From assembly GCA_963693365.1 (NCBI GenBank), contig CAVNZM010000001.1, forward strand, positions 3,596,001 through 3,660,000: 64,000 nucleotides of DNA. Reading direction: 5' to 3'. Below are positions 50,671-63,113 of the stretch, piece by piece. A model generated the notes under the pieces. It ran no database searches. It saw only the letters and a list, made by a program, of their open reading frames with translations, and was not told where the DNA came from. The stretch is from Amoebidium appalachense. Its lineage: Eukaryota > Ichthyosporea. Made by a program: the position numbers and the translations under genes. Position 1 is the first letter of the stretch. Every line of letters starts with the position of its first letter.

Positions 50671-52189
50671 ACCAACCCACTCACCCCCAACTTCCCCCTC
50701 CACCTGTCTGCCCCCCCCCCTCTCCCCCCCCCTCCTCCCCCGCCCCTTCCTCTTTTCCCCCCGCCCCAAACACACACACACACACACACAAACACACGTA
50801 CACTTACACGTACACTTAAACGTACGCTCTTTGACACACGCATATCCGATAAGAAAATCAAGAGCTCCGAGGTGTTGATTCTGGGGGTGCTGAACACGGT
50901 GACTGTGCTGTACGTCTACGTGACTTTCCGTAAGATGCATCGACTGGGGTCCAAATACGTCCTGGGTGTGGCCGGGCTGTTCACTATGACGGGGTCTTTC
51001 TTCGTCACAATCGGAATTTTCAATGCCCTTTCCGTGCCACTGACCCTCGTTGTCAGGTGCGATTTCTCTGTATTTGGCGTGTGTGTGCGCCTGTGCCTGT
51101 GTGTGTATGTGTGTGTGTATGTGTGTGTTTTAGAGAGATCGCAGGGACGGGGGTTTGGTGTGTGTGTGTGTTTGAGGGGAGAAGGGGGGGGGGGGGGGGG
51201 GGGGGGGCGCGGAGGACGAAGGGGACGTGTGTGTGGGGGGAGGGGGGAGGGGGGAGGGGATGGCATCCGAGTATGTGTTGAGAGTGTTCGGATGATGGTG
51301 GTGAATCAGCGTTGTTTGTGGTATCAGCACGTGTTGCCTTATATAAGGATCATGGGTGTTTATATACTTTCAGTATGCTGTTGCGCATACGTGCCAACCT
51401 GCACGGGAAGGGTGTGTGTGGAGGAAGTGGTGGTGTGGGCGGGGAAGGGGTGTGTGTGGGGGGTAAAGGGGGGGGGGGGAAGGTTTGAGAGAGGGTGAGT
51501 GGGAGGACAGTCCGTTTGGAATAAGTACACAAGTACGAAAGTTGGAACCCGTGACCGGGTCTTCCATTTCCCTCTATCTGCATGTTTTTTGTTTATTCGT
51601 TTCACATATGCGCATTGCATAATGCGTCATGGGGCCTTGTACCGTGCACCGGTCAACTCTTTCTACCACCTAACATCCCTTTTTTGCAGTGAGGTGATTC
51701 CGTTCCTGTACATTCTGATCAGCCTAGAGAATGCATTCATGCTGTCCAAGTATGCAACCTATGAGTCACTCCGCTACATGCGCAGCGCCAAGGCCTCCCA
51801 GGACACAGACGTATGTGTATGTGGCACCGTGTCCCTCCGGCCCCACCACCATCACCACGTACCACACTCGCACACATCCGCGCACGCACGCACGCATGCA
51901 CATGGTCATGCCCTGGCTGTCTCGCGCTCGTACGCGCGAGCACACACACACACGAACACCAACAAACACACACACACACTCTCGCTTGGTGCACGCACAC
52001 TTAATTAAACAGTGTCTGGCTTGTTTGTCTTGCAGGAGATGGATGGATGGAAAGCTGGGTACCGTGGATGCCCCCTCCCTCCCCCCTCCCCCCCACCCCC
52101 ACTCCCACCCCGGGAGGACAGGCATCCCTTACGTTGCCTGGTGTCCCCTCCCTCCTTCCCCCCCCCCCCCCTCCCTCTCTCTCTCTCTC

Positions 52190-52257
<68 letters not shown>

Positions 52258-54773
52258 ACACACCACCACCACCACCAACATCACCACCACCACAAAAGGA
52301 TAGGAATCCCTCGCGCTGACTGATGCTTTTATTATTATATATTTGCACTTCAGAACGCCTTGTCCGTCGTAATTTTGCACCGTATACCGTGTATCGTGAA
52401 CCCCCCTCCCCCCCTCTCCCCCCCCAAAAAGCCCAAACCCCTAAGCAGGACAATGGGGACTTATTTCCTCTGTCCCACCCTCTCCTTATCTGTCCTTCAC
52501 TCCTTCCCATCCCCCCCCCCCCCCCCCCCCCCCTTCCCCTCTTCCCCTCTTCTCCTTTCTTTCCCAGCCGCGCGCATAAAAGGCGAAGAAAAAGACAAAA
52601 GTATCCTCCTATGAAAGCAAGTACTGACGCAGCTCCACCCCTAGCCCGATGCCAGTGACTTTGTTGGGTCTGGGCTTGCTGCCTGTGGGCCGACCATTAC
52701 CGTGGATGTGCTCTTCAAGCTCAGCATCCTGATGGCTGGCTCAATGACAGGTGCTAAACCCCCCCCCCCCCCCCCCCCCCGGTGAATAGGTCGAAACTCG
52801 GGTACTGTGGATGACGTGGGCCCCCCCTGAGGATGGGCTCTGCTTATTATGCATGCTCTTTATGTATGGCTTGCATTCTGCATCGTGTTATCCGTTTGTT
52901 CTTGTGTACTTCGTACTTTATGACGCATTCAAACCCCCTCCCCCCCCCCCCCCCCCCCCCCCCCCCCCACCCCCACCACCACCACCACCACCACCACCCC
53001 CCTGCCCCCTTTTTGATGCCTCCTCCTCCATAGGTCCAACCCTCTAATGCGTAAACCCCCCCCCCCCCCCCCCCCCCCCTTCCCCTTCCCCTCCTTCTCC
53101 CCCCGTGGCACTTCCAATTCTGCTTCCGTTTCCTTTGCCTATGTGTTCGTTTTCTTTCCTTGTTGCTCTCACTCTTTGTTTCCTAACTCCCTCGAGCTGT
53201 GTGAGAGATACGTTCGTGACTGCATACTTGTACAGACCAAGGCACACATGGACATGCACACACACCTACACATGCACTCATGCACACATTATTACACACG
53301 CACACGAAAGCGCATGCGCGCGCAGGCACATGCATACATGCATGTACGCACGCACCTCAAACACACATACACACACTAGTCACACCTCAATGTATGTTTT
53401 TTTTCCCTTCGTGTGTGTGTGTGTGTTGCAGTTTCTTGTGGATGCCCGCGTGTGCTTTTCCAATGGATTGTTCTTGAGCCTTACTCTACGGTTACTCATT
53501 GCGTCTTACCCTACGGTTACTCATTGCTTTGTGCTTATGTAAGCTATATGCCACCCTCGATGTGTGCACACATACACTTACACGATGTATTCCCGAATAT
53601 AGGCACTGGTATGCCCAATGAATATTAACACCAAAGAGCACGTGCCCCCACATAATCGTGGTACGGCTTGCAGGCGCCCTAGCAAAGGGACGCGCGCGCG
53701 CGAGTACCAATACACATACAACACATACACAATACACCCCTGCATCTGCACACTCTCTCTACAGCCCCCACAGAGAAGAAGCACTTCGGGTCTTCTTGTC
53801 TTGTTTTACCTATCTGGACTGATTTCCAACACTAGGAAAACTATATACGTGCCACCACTAACATTGGCTTTTCTTTTTTTCTTTTTTTCTTTTTGCGTGT
53901 ACCCTTGTGCCTGTATGTGTGTGCTCGTGCGTGTGTGCTTGTGTCGGTGTTAATGCATGTCCCTTGTGGTGTGCTCCGTGTGGATGTGTGTGGCGTGGGC
54001 AGATGTGTGTTGGTCTCTCCATCCCTCCCTCCCTCCCCGCCGCCGTCCTTCCTCTGTCTTTCACCCATTGTGTCTTTCCCTCTCTCCCTCTGTGTATGCG
54101 TGTTTACATTCCCCTCCCTCGTCTCTGTGTCTGCTATGTGTGTGGGTGCACAGGGGTCAAGGTTCTTGAGCAGATCTCCCTGTTTGCTGCTGTGTCGCTA
54201 GTGGCCGAGTATGCCCTGTTCCTGACCTTCTTCGTGCCGGTGCTGGCACTCAAACTGGAGCATTCACGTCTGGTCATGCAGCAGCCATCAAGGGCTGCTA
54301 CAAAGGTGGGTAGATGACAGGCCATGTACGTGCACGTTCTGCACGAGGTGCACACACACCGCATCACACTTGAGTATATTCGGAATGTGTTCGTATTCAT
54401 GTACATGCATGCGTGTTTGTGAGCGTGCATGTGGGGATGTGTGTGCACGGTGGTGTGTGTGTGTGTGTGTGTGTGTGGTTGCATGCCACACAAGGAGTTG
54501 GTGAGAACCGTAGGACAGACCAGCATGCACGACCTACACACACCCACGTTTGCACTTGAACAGTGGTGCATGGCTTGGGCTTCCTAACATACAACAGTCG
54601 TGTTACCATGATGGTTTTGTTGATATCCGTTTTGTCCTCCCTTTCTTCACAGCACAACCCCATCCTTCGCCAACCAAACTGCGGCACGTGCACACACACA
54701 TGTACACACACACACACGCACACACACACGCACACACACACACGTACACGTACACGTACACCTACCCCCCCCC

Positions 54774-54804
<31 letters not shown>

Positions 54805-54879
54805 ATAAACACACCCTGCCTCACCCCCTCCCTCCCCAGCCCCCCCCCCCCACACACACACACACGTACACGTACATCT

Positions 54880-54919
<40 letters not shown>

Positions 54920-54976
54920 ACACACACACAGACACATAAACGCACCCTGCCTCCCCCCTCCTCCCCCAGCCCCCCC

Positions 54977-55007
<31 letters not shown>

Positions 55008-55073
55008 ACGTACACCCCTCTCCCCCCTCCCTCCCCCCCCCATCTTTCACACACACACACATACACACATACA

Positions 55074-55151
<78 letters not shown>

Positions 55152-55550
55152 GCCCTGCCAAAGGCATGGGTTCTCTTCAGCACCTCTACTCGTGCCTTGC
55201 CCAGCAACAGGAGTCTGAACCTCCCCGTGACGGCCCTGAGATCGACACGATGAAAGTTGTCGCCATAATTGTTCTCCTTCTCTTCTCCTTCACCTCCCCG
55301 ATGCTCCGTAACCCGCGCGCATCTCAAACCCAACCGCTTCCTGAGGTTCTTCGCTCTCACCCAGCCCTCCAGGACTATTCCACGTTTAGTTTGGGTGGGG
55401 GTGTGTCGTCGCCCTTGCACTTGCAGGTTTGCGCAACGGCTGAGGAATGTACTGTGCGCCCACTGACTGTGTTGGACTACTGCCATGAGATTGTGGGGCA
55501 TGAGGTGTGCACTGGACTGGAGGGCACCGTCATTGGCGCTGTAGAGGCGG

Positions 55551-55611
<61 letters not shown>

Positions 55612-55915
55612 GCCCGAAGGCCCGGGAAGGAGGGCGGGGGGGTTCGAGTGATATGTGGGGAATTGAGAGGGAATGGGGGGGGGGGGGGGGGGGTGCAAGT
55701 TATGGTATGTGTTGCTGTTATCCGGCGGTGCGTGCTTTTTTTGTGTTTGTGTCTGATTGGTGGCGATGTTGTGTGTTTTGTGTCTTGTGTGTGGGCGGGG
55801 CAGGGAAAGGAGGGGGGGGGGGGGGGGGGGGGGGGGGACATGCCATACACGCCGGCGCACACACACATGCCGACACAAGCACACACACACACACTGCCCC
55901 CACATCATATACACG

Positions 55916-55987
<72 letters not shown>

Positions 55988-56461
55988 GGGAAGGGGGAGA
56001 GGGGAGAGGGGAGAAGGGGAGAAGGGGAGGGACAGAGCAACCCCACGCCCATGCACACACAACGCCACTGACCCAAACCAAGTACACCATCACCTTGCAA
56101 ACTTTTCATGATGTTGTCCGTTGTCGTGAATGTATACTCCATCCTCTGTTGACTCATTTTAACCCCGCTTGCCCCACAGCAAGCAGTGGTGATGTACGTT
56201 GTTCTCCTCTCTGCCCTTGTCGTTGGCAAGTACGTTTTTCTGGACACGGTGGGGCCCCTCTCCGCCTCTGCACCCACCACCCCTCGTGGAAGCTCTGGTG
56301 CACTCAGCAAGATGGATGAGAAGGAAAACAAGACAGGCAGCACCAACGGGGCAAATGCAACGGCTGACGGGTATGGTGTATGTGTTATGTTCTTTTTTGT
56401 GTTTGCTTGAATATGCTCGTGTTCTGGGGCATGTGTGGGCTTTATGTGGATGGGTGGGTGT

Positions 56462-56497
<36 letters not shown>

Positions 56498-56947
56498 CTT
56501 TGCGATGTAAGCGCGGGGGATACATTGTCTCTTGGTTCTGATGTATGGGCATGTACAGGTGTGTGCCTCCGTGTGCTTGCCAAAATTGGGTGGCCCAGAC
56601 ATGCGTCTGCACGTGTATGCGCACACAGGCACACGTATTACATTTACAAACACACACGTGTCGGCAGGCACAAATGTAAAAATAAAGTGTCACTTTTATT
56701 ATCTTGTTTTGTCCATTACTGTGTTTTGTCTTTTCTCTCAGCTCACAAAACACATCTTTTTTTGCAGCAGAAAGACGAAGGGAGAGGCCACTGAAAATGG
56801 CACCCACCGACCCACCTTTACCATGGGGGAGGAGAACGAGAGCCCGAGCATGACTCCTAGCTCCAGGTACCCCCTCCCCCCCCCCCCCCCCCCCCTCCCC
56901 CCCCCCCCCCCCCTGTCCCTCTCTCCCTACCCCTCCACCCTCCACCT

Positions 56948-56979
<32 letters not shown>

Positions 56980-57599
56980 CCCCAGGGTCAGTGTCTGCTC
57001 TATGCTTTCCCTTTGCTTTATCATTTGGCTCCCTCCTCTCCCTGCCTCCTTCCCTCGCGCACTCGCAGTTTAAAACGTTCGTTTCCCGTATACTCGTCTT
57101 TTTCACTCTCTCTCTCTCTCTCCACACTGTAATCTGTAAGCTGCACGTGCTCTACTCCCCCCCACCCTTCCAAATGCACACACACAGACACAGACACGTG
57201 CATATTCATGTGCGCACACGCACGTTTGGAAAGCATAACATGTGTCCATGATCAAGCATCGTGGCCCACCTTCACACGTGCTTGCGCTTACATCTCCAGA
57301 AGCAAAGGTTATATAATCAGGAGCAAATCTGGTAGGGGGAGTGAGGGGCAAACAACCAGTCTGTGGTGTTGCACAACAATTTACTCGTTTGTACTCGCTT
57401 GAATGCGCACGGCACAAGCGCATGCAATGCAAAGGGCAAATGCTCTAAAATGGTAAAATGTGTAAAAATGAACGACCAATCCGCTTGCAGCTCTGCCGAC
57501 ATGTCTGAGCTCCCGTCCAATGCCACCTCATCTACCAATGTCGACACTCCCGCTGTTGAAGGTATGTGTGTGCTTGCGTGCGTGCGTGCGTGCGTGGTG

Positions 57600-57674
<75 letters not shown>

Positions 57675-57880
57675 TGTGGGCGGGTTGGCAGGCAGCAAGG
57701 CGGGCACTGAGTCGGACGGGCTGTTTTGTGTGTGTGTTGTGTGTTGTGTGTTGTGTGTGTGCGCGCGTCAACTTTTCCATCCCCCCCCCCCCCCCCCCAC
57801 CACCACCACCACCACCACCACCACCACACACACACATGCGCGGTGCACCACCACCACCACCACCACCACACACGCACATG

Positions 57881-57917
<37 letters not shown>

Positions 57918-58235
57918 ATGCACAAGCAAGTGCCTCCCGTCGTCCCCATAAATCTACCATTTTCTGGCAAGCACACACGCATATACACCAATCCGTTCAC
58001 CGTCAGTCCGTTGAACATCTGCACGTGCTCGCATAGGCTACGTGCTTTTACCCGTGGGCTTTCGTACACACACACACTCACGCGCAAAGCCAGTGACAGC
58101 ACATTGCACATCTTCTTTGGGCCTTCGAGGATTGGTTCTGGCTAATTTGCACGTTATCTGACTTTGTGTCTTTCTTGCATGTTTGCGCTAGCTAGATGTA
58201 GTTATCGTACCTTGTACTGTGAATTATATTCCCAC

Positions 58236-58267
<32 letters not shown>

Positions 58268-59369
58268 TTCTCCCATGCACACTTTGGCCGGCTCCCGAAC
58301 ACACAGGCACACATACACACTACACATGTGCACAACTATCGTGCCTGCACACTTGTGCGCGTGCACACACTTTCACATACAAATACACACACACACACAC
58401 AAACACGACTGTGCCTTCCGTGTGTGCTTTTTCCTTAAATTTTCATTTAGCCCCTCAAGTCACACCCAATCTATGTCACCCACATTCAGTGTCCATGATT
58501 CCACTCTGTTTACTTCTACTAACCCTTTTTATTCCGCTCTTTTCCCTCAGATATTCCCACCGGTGCCCCCCGGCCACTACCCGAGATCGAGTCTATCTTC
58601 AAGTCTGAGGGTGCCAGCAAGCTGAGTGATGCGGAGGTTGTTGCATTGGTGAAGGCTGGAGTAGTGCCCCCGTACAACGTGGAGAAGGCATGCAATGGTA
58701 TGATGCCCCAGCATGCATATACACACACAAGCGCGGATGCACACCCAAACACACATACACACATGCACGCACATGCACACAGGTGCACACGTTTTTCTTT
58801 TCACACACTTTTTTCCTTCGTTGTTCTGCACGTGCACGTACACACACACACACGTGTGAGCACTTTTTTTCGAGGTTGCCCCCACTTGTGGGAGTCGTGA
58901 TGGCTTGGTGCTTCCTTGTTGCCTCTGTCGCATGCAAATCACCTCCTCCCCTCCTACCTTGTAATCCTTTACACCATCTCCATCCAATATCAAAACACAG
59001 ACACCGAACATGCCAACTCTCCAACCACAGTAAACCAGGATACCCACATCTGATGTTTTTCTTTTTCTTCTTATTCTTTTTTTATTCCCCATATTCAGAC
59101 TACACACGTGGTGTGCGTATTCGGCGGCAACTAGTGACTGGGGAGATTGCAAGCAACGGGGTGTCTGGGTTCAACGCCGAGACCATGCTCAAGCTGCCAT
59201 ACATCGGAATGGACTATACGGAGGTGCTTGGTAAGAACTGCTACCTACAATGGCACTGCATGACACAACACTGTCACACACACACATTTGCACATTCGCG
59301 CACACAAACGTGCGTGCACGCGGTGCGCACACACACACACACACGAACACTTGGACATATACACAAAAG

Positions 59370-59420
<51 letters not shown>

Positions 59421-59651
59421 TAGGTGAGTGGTTGAGAAAGAGAACGGATGGAGTGTGGATTTCAGCGTCTGTACCTACACTAGTCTTTCCTCGTCCCCCC
59501 TTCTCCCCCCTCCCCCCCCCCCCCTCCCCCCCTCTTTCCCTCTAAACAGCAAATTAGGAAGCACACCAGGTAAAAAAAAGGGAAGAAAAGAAACAAAACA
59601 ATAACCCCCCAAATCACCACCTGCCGCCCCGCCTCCCTCCCACTCCCACAT

Positions 59652-59683
<32 letters not shown>

Positions 59684-59919
59684 CCCTCCCCTTCGGACCA
59701 ACCAACCCCACATCAACCCTTCCATGCCTCTAACACCCCTTGTGTACTCCACCCTTCCCCTCCTCCCCTGCCTCCTCGCCCACCACGCATGCATCCCCCC
59801 CCCCCCCCCCCCCCCCCCCCCCTTCGTGTGTGGTTTGCAATCTGCATCGTGTTGTCCTGTGTTGTCCGTTATAAATGTGATCTTCATAACCTGTACCGCA
59901 ATCTTACCCCCCGTTTTCT

Positions 59920-59959
<40 letters not shown>

Positions 59960-60179
59960 AGGTGTGTGCTGTGAGAATGTGCTTGGTTTTATCCCCGTGC
60001 CTGTGGGGACTGTTGGGCCGATGCTTCTTGATGACGTCAAGGTCACCATCCCCATGGCCACGACTGAGGGTGCCCTGCTGGCCTCCACACACAGAGGATG
60101 CAAGGCTATTACCATGTCCGGCGGTGCTTCAAGGTGCGTGTTTTTTTCCTCTTTTTTTTTTTTTTTTCCCTGGGTAGGG

Positions 60180-60213
<34 letters not shown>

Positions 60214-60404
60214 TGGTGGTGGTGGTGGTGGGAGGATCCGGGTGTGTGTGTGGGGGGGGGGGGGGGGGGGGACTTTTGGCCTCAACCCGCACAGGATAAA
60301 AGCGCTATTACCATGTATGGGCCACTTCAAGGTTCGTAGGTGGTGATTTTGGGAGGGCCGGGGGGTGTGGGGGGGGGGGGTTACAGGTGGTCGTGTGTGT
60401 GTGT

Positions 60405-60440
<36 letters not shown>

Positions 60441-60538
60441 CATGCTTTCCCCTCTTTCTCGGTGTAAGCCACAAGTAGCCAGCAACCAACCAATATTGGG
60501 GTTTTTTTTTGTTTTTTTTTTTGTGTACTGATGTATCT

Positions 60539-60590
<52 letters not shown>

Positions 60591-61463
60591 ACACACACAC
60601 ACAGCATGGTTGTGCGTGAGGGTATGACCCGTGCGCCTGTGGCCCGCATGCCGTCAGCCAAGCGCTGTGCCGAGGTGAAGGCTTGGCTCGAACAGCCGGA
60701 GAACTATGCAGCTATCAAGGAGGCATTCGAGAGCTCCAGGTATGCCTCATCCCTTCTTAGACACACACACATGCACAGACATGCACACATAGACACAGAC
60801 GCCCGCGCACACACACACGCACACAAGCTCACAAGCACAAGTACACCCACACAGACAGACACGCGTACAAGAAGGGGGAGTGAAAAAGAATAAAGAAGAA
60901 ATTATAGAATCAGGAAAAACCAGGAAAGAAGAAAAGAGAAGAGAAGGAAATGAAATCATAGAACAACTTCTAACCATCCCTCCTCCTCGTCCTCCTCCCC
61001 CCCTCCCCCCCTCCCTTCTTCTTTCCTCCGTCACGTATACAGCCGATTTGCCAAGCTCCAAAGTGTCGATGCCAAGGTCGCAGGGCGTCAAATCTACATC
61101 CGCTTTGTAACCCTGACAGGCGATGCCATGGGCATGAACATGATCTCAAAGGGCACGGAGAGAGCATTGTCCGCCTTAACCCTCGTGTTTCCCGATATGG
61201 AAGTATTGGCTTTGAGCGGGAACTACTGCACTGATAAGAAGCCCGCGGCTGTGAATTGGATCGAGGGGAGAGGAAAGAGTGTAGTTGCCGAGGCGGTGAT
61301 TAAGGGGGAGGTGGTGAAAAAGGTGTTGAAGACAACGGTGCAGGCACTGGTGGAGGTCAACATTGTGAAGGTGGGCGTGTGGATTGGTGTAGTATTGTCT
61401 TTGGTTATTTTGTGTGGTTGTTTGGGTGGTGGGCTTGGTTTTTGTTTTTGCCCCCCCCCCCCC

Positions 61464-61495
<32 letters not shown>

Positions 61496-61997
61496 TTGGG
61501 GGGGGGGGGGGGTTGAGCTTAAAGATAGGGAAGGTGGTTTCGAAGGTGAGGAGAGGAGTACAAATGCTGGCAAGGTGTGTGTGTGTGTGTCTGTGTGCGT
61601 GTTTGTGTCTGTGCCTGCGCCTGTGCCTGTGTGTGTGCGTGTGTACACGTGTTTAGTTGTGATGTGGGTGGGTGGGTGGGTGGGTGGGTGTTTTGGGGGA
61701 GGGGGGGGGGGGTTTAGTTGGTCCAGATAACAATGACAGATTTGATATCTGGCTTAGGAGTCCGAGGAGGATGAGTGGGTGCTCCATATTGTGCTGCTTT
61801 GTGTAGCATTGGAATGATGGGGATTGAGTGGTGCTGGTAGGTAAGTGCATATAGCCTAATATGATGTGGCCCTGCAGAATCTGATTGGGTCAGCCATGGC
61901 CGGATCCATTGGTGGATTCAATGCGCATGCAGCAAACATCGTCACGGCCGTCTACATTGCTACCGGCCAGGATCCAGCTCAGGTGTGTGGACGCTCC

Positions 61998-62031
<34 letters not shown>

Positions 62032-62159
62032 TTTCTAGCGTATCTTTCTGAAAAGTGAAAGGTCGAAGGTTCCATCATTCCCTGGTCGATTTGTTGTCTT
62101 AAATTTTTTTGTGTGTCTTGTGATGTCCCGTGCATTTAGACTGCCCCACATCTCACTCG

Positions 62160-62222
<63 letters not shown>

Positions 62223-62346
62223 CGTGGAGTCCAGCACGTGCATCACCTTGATGGAGGCCATCAACGGGGGCCAGGACCTGCACATCTCATGCACCATGCC
62301 CTCGATAGAGGTCGGCACAGTGGGTGGCGGCACACAGGTGAGATCT

Positions 62347-62382
<36 letters not shown>

Positions 62383-62765
62383 CCCCGCCCCGCTGCCAGT
62401 ATCATCGTACATGGTACCATGTAGTACATTTAACGGCTATGTCGGCATTTCTCGATCGTGATGTAATATTAATTCCATGTCCGGACTTTTCTAAAACGAA
62501 CATTACATATATGGAAACTACCAATCAGTGCGCTCAATTTTATCCGCTTCGGCTGGCCGTGAGCCACCATGTACGTGATCCGGTGACGTCATTCTCATTT
62601 TCGTTACATCATCAATGACATCATGCAATTATGAACTACGTCATACCTACGTCATAATTGAGAAAGGCCGACATAGACCTTAAACCGTTCTTTTGGAAGG
62701 GTTGGGGGGGGGGGGGGGGGCCAAGTTTACGATAGAGGGCCCAACACTCACTGTCTTCAACGCGC

Positions 62766-62816
<51 letters not shown>

Positions 62817-63078
62817 CTGCCTGCCCAGTCCACGTGTCTGCGGATGATGGGCATCCAGGGACCCAACAGAGACATCCCGGGTGCAAATGCCCGCAGGCTC
62901 GCACAGGTAGAGCCCCCCCAATATGGATGATTATTGTACTACTGCAGCTAGTGATAAGAACGACAATGGTGGGATTGGTGATGGTGGTGGTGGTGGTGGT
63001 AATAGGTAATAGGCAGCAGTTTTGGCAAAGTAATGGTATAGGTATGACTCTAGACACTCCCCCCCCATCCCACCAACC

Positions 63079-63113
<35 letters not shown>

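Noticed and set aside
54655-54689. Possible extra HMGCR exon after the ttcttcacag acceptor
   Set aside because: It would add 35 nt and break the phase between exons 6 and 7, which join cleanly without it.
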